Part shown: positions 21,876 to 27,803 of the stretch, in pieces
Layout: each line of letters opens with the position of its first letter
Position numbering within the stretch: position 1 is the stretch's first letter
From: a virus
Strand: one strand, 5' to 3'
Length of the DNA stretch: 31,455 nucleotides
IMG/VR virus record: IMGVR_UViG_3300047335_000061
Location: 1-31,455 of that record
Translations under genes and position numbers: made by a program
Notes under the pieces: model-generated
Told to the model about the DNA's origin: nothing
Seen by the model: the letters and a program-made list of their open reading frames with translations, nothing else
Databases searched by the model: none

Positions 21876-22114
21876 GGTTTTTTACCTCTATGCGTTGGGC
21901 AAATAGGCGCCATCATTTCCAGATCGCGCCAGAACGCTTTGCTGGCCGCATCCCATCTTACACCCGGTGCAAGCACCACGCGCGGCTTGTCGGTGTAGAT
22001 GGTGAACAGCGGCTTGCCGCTTGCGTCATCGAATTGGATCGTGTTGTTCAGGCGGGCTCCCATCGCTATTTCAAAGTGAGTCGGAAAATCGACAGGAAGT
22101 GGTGGTGTGCCCAT
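21872..22114 (-). CDS. Hypothetical small protein
   Basis: An 80-residue protein starting MGTPPLPVDFPTHFEIAMG, beta-rich in the middle (NTIQFDDASGKPLFTIYTDK). GGAGG lies 7 nt before the ATG. It lies between two secreted-protein genes on the same strand and overlaps the next by ATGA. Family not recognised. Confidence 0.6.
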   Translation of the reverse strand: MGTPPLPVDFPTHFEIAMGARLNNTIQFDDASGKPLFTIYTDKPRVVLAPGVRWDAASKAFWRDLEMMAPICPTHRGKKP

Positions 22115-22133
22115 ATCTTGGCCTCCAATTTTC

Positions 22134-23735
22134 CTAACAGGCCGTCGCGCTGGAAACCAGCACGCCGGCGGATGTGAAACACGCATAGGTCGCAGCGGTG
22201 CCGGTCGGCAGCGCGGTGAACGCTACCGAGCCCGTGGCTCCGCCAGGCAGTCGGATCGCCATGTCCGAAAAACTTGCATTAGAAAGATTGATGCCGTCCG
22301 TCACATTCAGCGCCGTGCCGGCAATGCCGATCAGCGTCGTCGTCTGTCCAGGCTGCAAATTATGTCCAGGCTGATATTCGCTCGCGAGGTTCGTCCCGAA
22401 CTGTATCCAGATCTTGGCGGGCACCACATTTGCGGCGGTCTGAAAGATACCCAGGCACGCGTCATCGCCTATCGAATTCGTCGTATCTTCCCGATAGCAG
22501 GCCGCGCCGTAATTATTTTGCAGCGTGTTATCCGCGTTGGCACTAGCAATCTCAGCCGCGATCAGCCCTGCGAAGAATGATCCCTGTGAGCCGGTGATCG
22601 CGGCGCTGGAAATCGTCTGCGCCGAGCCATTGATCGTGTATTGATTGCTGCCCAGCGACGCGGTGATCTGGGCCTGGGTCCCGCCCGGAATGCTGAGCGA
22701 TTGCCCGACCGCCGGCGCCCCGACAACCGTGCCGCCGACAGTCAGCGTGTTTCCTGAGATCGATGATGCGGTCGACGTAAAAGCGATGATGTCGCCGGTG
22801 ATCGCAGCGTTGGAGATCGTCTGTGCGCTGCCGCTGATCGTGTATTGACTGCCGCCCAGCGATGCGAGGATCTGCGCACGCGTTCCGCCCGGCACGGTGA
22901 TCATCTGGCCGACGGCCGGCGTGCCGGTTACCGTGCCGCCGACAGTCAGCGTGTTGCCGGAAATCGACGACGCGGTCGACGTAAACGGCGTGGCCGCTCC
23001 GGTGTCGAATTGCGAGCCGAGCTTCAGCCCGATGCCAAGGCCGATCGGGTTTCCCGAAGAGCCGCCATTGGTGATGTTCGTTGCGCCATGAACGTTGATC
23101 GATCCGCCATGCCACTCATCGGTCAGACCGGGAAAATTCGTGCTGGTGTCGATCTGTGATTGCACATCGAGGGCATACACATTGCCCAGAAACAGCGTGC
23201 CCGTATGAGTGATGATCTGCAGGGCCGTGTTCGTGGAGCCCTGGCCAAACTGCCCGTTAAAGGTTTGCTGGATGAAATTGGCATAAACACCGGTGAGCGG
23301 AGAGTTCGTGAGCCCGCCGGTCCAAGTGTTGTTTTGATAGATATTGGCGTAGTTTGCGCTGTTGAAGGTCGGGCAGCACGTGATGCTATAATTTGCTGTC
23401 CAATGCGTCGTGACGAGCAAGTCCAGGCTGTTGACCGTCGCACCGTCCACGCCCGTGGAACCGAGCTTGATCAGGTTCGCCGAGGCGCCATAGTTTTTCA
23501 GCAAGTAAAGATTTGCCGAACCTGGCGTGAAGGAGAAATTTCCTGAGCCGGATTGCGATATCGTGTCGACTGTCAGGCCGCCGGTGACCGACGCGCCATT
23601 CTGGATCGTCGCCCCCTGCAGGAAGGAGGTGGCGTTCGGCACATTCCCGCCAAAGAACAGCGGCGGGATTTGCTCCGCCATCGCTCCGAACGAGAGGAGG
23701 ATGGCCACGGCAAAACCGAGAAGTGAACGCCTCAT
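22134..23735 (-). CDS. Secreted repeat-containing phage protein
   Basis: A 533-residue protein with a Sec signal peptide (MRRSLLGFAVAILLSFGAMA) and a body dominated by Gly, Ser, Thr, Asn and Ala, typical of beta-helical fibre or surface proteins. Two tandem copies of a 68-residue unit start FTSTASSISGNTLTVGGTV. The last residues include SSATAC. Tail fibres do not normally carry signal peptides, so it may be exported to the host surface, or the hydrophobic start may have another role. First gene left of the att core, with a GCGAAC-N3-GTTCGC palindrome 30 bp upstream. Weak ribosome site. Confidence 0.65.
   Translation of the reverse strand: MRRSLLGFAVAILLSFGAMAEQIPPLFFGGNVPNATSFLQGATIQNGASVTGGLTVDTISQSGSGNFSFTPGSANLYLLKNYGASANLIKLGSTGVDGATVNSLDLLVTTHWTANYSITCCPTFNSANYANIYQNNTWTGGLTNSPLTGVYANFIQQTFNGQFGQGSTNTALQIITHTGTLFLGNVYALDVQSQIDTSTNFPGLTDEWHGGSINVHGATNITNGGSSGNPIGLGIGLKLGSQFDTGAATPFTSTASSISGNTLTVGGTVTGTPAVGQMITVPGGTRAQILASLGGSQYTISGSAQTISNAAITGDIIAFTSTASSISGNTLTVGGTVVGAPAVGQSLSIPGGTQAQITASLGSNQYTINGSAQTISSAAITGSQGSFFAGLIAAEIASANADNTLQNNYGAACYREDTTNSIGDDACLGIFQTAANVVPAKIWIQFGTNLASEYQPGHNLQPGQTTTLIGIAGTALNVTDGINLSNASFSDMAIRLPGGATGSVAFTALPTGTAATYACFTSAGVLVSSATAC
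22578..22985 (-). repeat. Tandem 204-bp coding duplication
   Basis: Unit A (22985-22782) and unit B (22781-22578) each encode 68 residues beginning FTSTASSISGNTLTVGGTV and ending around SAQTIS-AAITG. Identity is high in the first 19 residues and the last third, with differences between. It is an in-frame duplication inside the secreted protein gene. Confidence 0.85.
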
Positions 23736-23764
23736 ATTCCGACCCCATCACTGGCGCGCCGACA

Positions 23765-23779
23765 GCGAACAGCGTTCGC
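23765..23779. promoter_or_regulatory. 15-bp palindrome GCGAACAGCGTTCGC (copy 3)
   Basis: Same arms as copies 1, 2 and 4 with the centre AGC instead of GCC. It lies 29 bp upstream of the start of the secreted repeat protein gene. Confidence 0.55.
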
Positions 23780-23812
23780 GTCATGTCGCTCATGAACAAA
23801 CCGAGGACGCGA

Positions 23813-24044
23813 AAGTTGGAAGACAGGCAATCCAACAGTTGGAAGATCTTCCAACTCCCGCGCCAAGTTCTCGAATTGTCCCGGAATTACGCCAATGAAA
23901 TCAGCGTGGTAGCGATGGTGGGTGCAGTAGGATTCGAACCTACGACCCGCTGATTAAGAGTGTGCATAAAACCGATACAATTCAACGCTCTATCCGTTAC
24001 GTCTTACGCCGTAGTCTAGCCTTTGGCGGTCGAAGTTGGATAGA
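23813..24044. repeat. AGTTGGA repeats around the att core (candidate integrase arm sites)
   Basis: AAGTTGGAAGA at 23813-23823; AGTTGGAAGA joined to its complement as a perfect 20-bp palindrome AGTTGGAAGATCTTCCAACT at 23837-23856; and AAGTTGGATAGA at 24033-24044. The core (23916-23960) lies between them, so the layout matches P and P' arm-type sites of a lambda-like attP. The last copy could also be part of a weak hairpin after the 24061 gene. Confidence 0.5.
23916..23960 (-). other. Attachment site core: 3' part of tRNA-Lys(CUU)
   Basis: On the minus strand this is the anticodon loop CTCTTAA, stem TCAGC, variable region, a perfect T arm (GTAGG-TTCGAAT-CCTAC), the acceptor 3' strand and an encoded CCA, as in tRNA-Lys(CUU). 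It is the typical segment that a tyrosine integrase uses to restore a host tRNA. The 5' half is degenerate (23961-24010), so no functional tRNA is made here. Both flanks are phage genes, so this is attP or a junction of tandem prophages. Confidence 0.75.
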
Positions 24045-24060
24045 ACTTTGTCGTCTCCGT

Positions 24061-24699
24061 TCAACTCGTCGCCGGCACTTTGATAGCCACGTTCGGCACC
24101 GAAGTCGATGGCGGTGAGACCGGCATTCCGGCCGTGCCGCCATTCGCAAGCGCGGCCTGATTGCACTCGGATTGCACCGTGCTGGCCGCGGCCCCTGTGG
24201 CCAGCACCGCAACCGGCGCTGCCGCGCCCAGCTTCGCCGTCGCCTCCGCATCGATCACGCCCACCACCAACTGGCCGCCGCCGGCCGCGTCGACCGCACA
24301 GAACAACTGCCCCGCCGGCGAGGCCAGCGCGGCCGTGGTGCCGGTCGTGGAGCAAGCGGACAAAGTAAGCAGCGCCACGCCGGACGCCAGGATGCAAAGG
24401 GCGATCGCCTTCGCAGTGGGGTCGGTGCCAACTTTTGTGATAATCCCAGCCGACTGGCCATTCCTGCCCGCCAGATACTCATCCGTCAGCTCGAAGACGC
24501 CTTTCGTCACCTGCGCGCCGATCGTGTTGGCGTTGGTGTTGTCCTTGAGAATGAGCATCACCAAAGACATCACGCCGAACGAAATAGCGTGTTGCACGGT
24601 CACTGAATGCATCAGCGTCGCGGTGATCGTGGCCAGCCCGCCGGCCGCCCCGATCACCGAAGTGACCTGCTTCATCCATTCCTTGAGAAACGCATACAT
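24061..24699 (-). CDS. Holin-like membrane protein with lipobox-like motif
   Basis: A 212-residue protein. N-terminal segments VIGAAGGLATITATLMHS and HAISFGVMSLVMLIL look like two transmembrane helices, as in small phage holins. A third hydrophobic stretch near 100-116 ends LLTLSACSTTG, a lipoprotein-box-like sequence, followed by an Ala/Gly/Val-rich tail. It follows the lysozyme gene by TGATG coupling (a GTG one codon upstream is an alternative start), supporting a lysis role. Whether it is one holin or a fusion of a holin with an outer-membrane spanin-type lipoprotein is unresolved. Confidence 0.6.
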   Translation of the reverse strand: MYAFLKEWMKQVTSVIGAAGGLATITATLMHSVTVQHAISFGVMSLVMLILKDNTNANTIGAQVTKGVFELTDEYLAGRNGQSAGIITKVGTDPTAKAIALCILASGVALLTLSACSTTGTTAALASPAGQLFCAVDAAGGGQLVVGVIDAEATAKLGAAAPVAVLATGAAASTVQSECNQAALANGGTAGMPVSPPSTSVPNVAIKVPATS

Positions 24700-25271
24700 C
24701 ACTGTGCTCCCTGAAGTGCGGCGAGCTCCGCCGCGTTGAGATCATCGGCCGTGTTCGCGGCGACCGACGCATGCACCGAGGCCACCATGGCCATCGCTGA
24801 TGGCGGGTCATCCGCCTGCCACACTGCCAGCTCGGCCATGCGCCGCCGGCGCAAGGGCGGAAAAACCGAATTGCCCAAATGGCAGTAGAGAAGAAAATTC
24901 TGCCCGGCATCGTGCATGGAACCGACATTGATGTTGGCCAAAATGCGCGAGCTTTCGAGCGCGCCGAGGCCGATATTCCAGGTCAGCGAAACCAGCGCGG
25001 CTGTCTCATCGATGGTGAGCGGCAACCGCACCATGCGCTGAATACCAGGCAAGAACTGGCCATAAAGCCTGGCGCGCGTCAGCTCGTCGCATGCGGCGAC
25101 CGAAAGCGGCGGCGTATTCGGCCCGACCGGCGAGCCATCCGCCAGCGTGGTCACGCCATCGCCGATGGTCCAGATCCCGCGCGTATCGCGGTAAGGTTTG
25201 AGGCGCCTGCCCTCGAAACCCTGAAACAGCACTTGGCCTTTATCGATGCCCGCCTGCGGCAACAAGCTCAT
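24699..25271 (-). CDS. Phage lysozyme (T4-type endolysin, GH24)
   Basis: A 190-residue muramidase. The catalytic triad spacing of T4 lysozyme is intact: E20 in FEGRRLKPYRD, D29 nine residues on, T35 six further in GIWTIGDGVT. SLTWNIGLGAL later is the conserved N-(V/I)-G helix. No signal peptide, so export depends on the holin. A GGAGG ribosome site 8 nt before ATG 25271 decides the start over an in-frame ATG 12 codons upstream. Confidence 0.9.
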   Translation of the reverse strand: MSLLPQAGIDKGQVLFQGFEGRRLKPYRDTRGIWTIGDGVTTLADGSPVGPNTPPLSVAACDELTRARLYGQFLPGIQRMVRLPLTIDETAALVSLTWNIGLGALESSRILANINVGSMHDAGQNFLLYCHLGNSVFPPLRRRRMAELAVWQADDPPSAMAMVASVHASVAANTADDLNAAELAALQGAQ

Positions 25272-25272
25272 C

Positions 25273-25518
25273 TCAATGTCCTCCAAAGGTCTTGAAGAGA
25301 TCGACAACCGTGGCGATCATCCCGCCAGACGTAACCACGCCGAGAAACAGCAAAGCCCCGTGCGCGCGCTGCACGAGCATGTTGTTCGCTTCTAGCTTCA
25401 CGTTCACTTGCTTGAGCTGCTCGGCCATGAAGTCTTCTGACCGGTTCATTCGCACCTCCAGCCCCTCGACACGCTGCGCAATCCGCCCGAGATCGAAATC
25501 AGAAAAGGCAGACGCCAC
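25273..25518 (-). CDS. Small coiled-coil membrane protein (holin/XhlA-like)
   Basis: An 81-residue protein with an N-terminal helical region (RIAQRVEGLEVRMNRSEDF, VNVKLEANNMLVQRA) and one C-terminal transmembrane helix (GALLFLGVVTSGGMIATVV). This layout matches hemolysin XhlA-like phage proteins, which sit beside lysozymes and assist lysis. I choose GTG 25518, with GGAG 8 nt upstream, over TTG 25545, which would give a TTGA overlap but has no ribosome site. Confidence 0.65.
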   Translation of the reverse strand: MASAFSDFDLGRIAQRVEGLEVRMNRSEDFMAEQLKQVNVKLEANNMLVQRAHGALLFLGVVTSGGMIATVVDLFKTFGGH

Positions 25519-25541
25519 AGCATGTTCTCCGCAATCCTGCT

Positions 25542-25922
25542 TCAATATTGCTCGAACCGCGCATAATGCGATCCGCTGGGCTGAATGCAGTTCAACGCCG
25601 ATTGGTTCACGCCGGGCCCGTTATCGTCGAAACCGCACGCAAGCGGAAAACCGTTCGATCCAACCACGGCGGCGTTGGATCCTGCCGTGCCCCACGCGCA
25701 CCAAATCGTGATCGCGCTGCCCGTCTGGCAGGCCGTGTCCAATGCGACGATACGTGCGCGCAACGCGCCATTGCCAGGCGGCGCGGTCAACACAGTCGTC
25801 GCCGTCGACGGCACCACTTGCGATCCGTTTTGGTAATTGCCAGGCGCAAACTTGATGCCTTGCGCGCTGGCCGCGCCGACGAACAATAAAAGAGCGAACG
25901 CCGTTCGCAACATGGTAAGCAT
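25542..25922 (-). CDS. Secreted small protein
   Basis: A 126-residue protein with a Sec signal peptide (MLTMLRTAFALLLFVGAASAQG; cleavage after ASA) and a small Gly/Asn/Thr-rich domain with four Cys residues (TACQTG, IWCAW, ACGFD, NCIQP) that could form disulfides in the periplasm. AAGGGAG lies 8 nt before ATG 25922; the palindrome copy 4 lies at codons 5-9. It lies between the tail spike and lysis genes. Function unknown. Confidence 0.65.
   Translation of the reverse strand: MLTMLRTAFALLLFVGAASAQGIKFAPGNYQNGSQVVPSTATTVLTAPPGNGALRARIVALDTACQTGSAITIWCAWGTAGSNAAVVGSNGFPLACGFDDNGPGVNQSALNCIQPSGSHYARFEQY
25894..25908. promoter_or_regulatory. 15-bp palindrome GCGAACGCCGTTCGC (copy 4)
   Basis: Identical to copies 1 and 2. 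It lies 14 nt inside the secreted-protein gene starting at 25922, so it doubles as coding sequence (RTAFA). Confidence 0.5.
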
Positions 25923-25979
25923 CGCAAAAACTCCCTTCAATTCTATCTCGCCTAGCACACAGGCCCGCGTCGTTTCACA

Positions 25980-27803
25980 TCAAAAACTCGGACCGCCGCC
26001 TTTTGCCCACCAGGCAAATGCGCCGGACTGCGCACCTTGATTGATCACGATCCCGGTGTTTTCCAGCAACGCATTGAATGGCCCGATGCCGCTGCCGCCG
26101 CCGGTTGCGGTCACGCCAAAGGCGAGGCCTTCTTCTCCGAAAGCGGTCGGGAACGTCACCGTGTAACTGCCGTTTGCAGCAACAACCGGCGTCACTCCCG
26201 AATAGAAGGTCACGCCGTTTTCATCGATTTCGGTGAGGCTGCCGGCGCCCGGCACAAAGGCGCGCACATTACCGGGCAGGATATTGCTTGCCCAGCTCAG
26301 CCCGGCGCCGATATCGATCAGCGGGTCCGGATTGCCGTTGCCCTTGTCATAGGCAAGGATCTTGGTGCCGATCGAAGGATAGGTGGCCGTCCCGGTGCCT
26401 TCCGCGAACACACCTCCGGCGCCGGCGCTGAGATTGAGGAACAGGTTCGATGCCGCGAAGTTGCCAGGCGTGTTACTAGCGCCAAGCACCACGCCGGTGC
26501 CGACCGATCCGCCGGTGCGCACCATTTGCACATTTTCAAAGATGTTATTGTCGCCGGAGCCGATATAGATGCCGTAGCCATTGCTATACACGCCACGCAC
26601 ACGACGGATCGTGTTGAACGATGCGTTCGCCGTCGCAACCCCGCCGACGATCAAGGCATCGAGCCCGAGCGGGTAGCCGTTCGAATATTCCTGCCGGAAA
26701 TCGATATCGATATCGTTGTTCTGGCAATCCGCCGGATCGGTCAGACCGGCCACGCAACCGAGATGGACTCCGAACACACCGAATTCCAGCACCGTCACCT
26801 TGATGACGCTCTTGCGCACCGAGAGAAGCTCGATGCCCTTCTGGCAACCGACCCCGCCGGGATAACCGCTATCCAGCATGATGTCGGTGAATTCGCAGCC
26901 ATCGAGCGGCAACGCGCCACCAGGCGCGATCTGCACCATCTGCCCGGTGGCCAAACCATTCCAGAAGATGCGCGTGGCGGCCGCCGGCGCCGCGGAGTTA
27001 TACCAGGCCCCACGGCCGGCGCCGCGGATCTTCACGTCGCTGGCCGAGATCCGCAGCATGCTGGAAATAGGGTAATTGCCCGGGGGGATATAGCCCCTGC
27101 CGCCGCCATTGGCCTGCAGCGCCGCGATCATGTTGAGCAGCGGCTGCGTATCGTCCGAAGCGCCGTTCCCCTGCGCGCCGAAATCCGTTTTTGCATTAAG
27201 CTCCTGGTTGAACCGCTGCGCCAGCGTGGCCGCCTGTGTCCCGCTCGCGGCGGTCACCGTATTGGCTGATTGATCGATCCCGGAAATCGTTTGCACGTTG
27301 CCCTGGGCGTCGAACCCCAGAACTTTATTCGCGCGCTGCCAGGAGGCCGGCAGCACCAGCATTGGGTTGAAATCGGTCAACGGCGCCGTCAGCGCATATT
27401 TCAGCGCCTGCAGCACCTGCTGGATCAGCATCGTCACGCGATCGAATGCGGCTTCCACGGCTTTCGCCGGAAACAGCGTGTTGTTCAAAAACGCCGATTG
27501 CTGCGTCGGCGCCATCGAGCGCTGGATCGAAAGCGTGTAATTCGCCGGCGGCGCGGTATTGCACACGATCGTCGCGCCGGACAGATACTCGCCGGAGGCG
27601 CTATCCTGCGTGCCCACCACGGTATAATCGTAAGTCCCTGCGCCGTTCATCGCCGGCTGCGGCGTCACCGGCTCCAGCGACGTGGTGTTATAGAGCAGCA
27701 CCAACAAATCACCCGGCTGGAAAAATACATACTGAAACGGAAAGGCAGTCGTGGCGCCGTTGCACGTAAAATTCGCAACATTGGTGCTGGAGGAAATGGT
27801 CAT
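25980..27803 (-). CDS. Tail spike with pectate-lyase-like beta-helix
   Basis: A 607-residue protein. Residues 1-115 resemble T7-like tail fibre N-terminal domains that attach to the tail (FPFQYVFFQPGDLLVLLY, then the helix FPAKAVEAAFDRVTMLIQQVLQAL). FGAQGNGASDDTQPLLNMI (about 208) starts the pectate-lyase superfamily right-handed beta-helix, with later NNIDIDFR and NNIFENV rungs. Such proteins usually bind or depolymerise surface polysaccharide and set host range. C-terminal residues are strand-rich. The ATG overlaps the internal virion protein stop (ATGA). Confidence 0.85.
   Translation of the reverse strand: MTISSSTNVANFTCNGATTAFPFQYVFFQPGDLLVLLYNTTSLEPVTPQPAMNGAGTYDYTVVGTQDSASGEYLSGATIVCNTAPPANYTLSIQRSMAPTQQSAFLNNTLFPAKAVEAAFDRVTMLIQQVLQALKYALTAPLTDFNPMLVLPASWQRANKVLGFDAQGNVQTISGIDQSANTVTAASGTQAATLAQRFNQELNAKTDFGAQGNGASDDTQPLLNMIAALQANGGGRGYIPPGNYPISSMLRISASDVKIRGAGRGAWYNSAAPAAATRIFWNGLATGQMVQIAPGGALPLDGCEFTDIMLDSGYPGGVGCQKGIELLSVRKSVIKVTVLEFGVFGVHLGCVAGLTDPADCQNNDIDIDFRQEYSNGYPLGLDALIVGGVATANASFNTIRRVRGVYSNGYGIYIGSGDNNIFENVQMVRTGGSVGTGVVLGASNTPGNFAASNLFLNLSAGAGGVFAEGTGTATYPSIGTKILAYDKGNGNPDPLIDIGAGLSWASNILPGNVRAFVPGAGSLTEIDENGVTFYSGVTPVVAANGSYTVTFPTAFGEEGLAFGVTATGGGSGIGPFNALLENTGIVINQGAQSGAFAWWAKGGGPSF

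Noticed and set aside
23386-23835. A 149-codon minus-strand frame overlapping the secreted repeat protein
   Set aside because: It overlaps most of the signal-peptide gene in another frame, with Arg/His-rich composition typical of a shadow frame.
23916-24012. Functional tRNA-Lys gene
   Set aside because: Only the 3' part is intact. The 5' acceptor strand is missing and 21 extra bases interrupt the anticodon arm, so I treat it as the att core.
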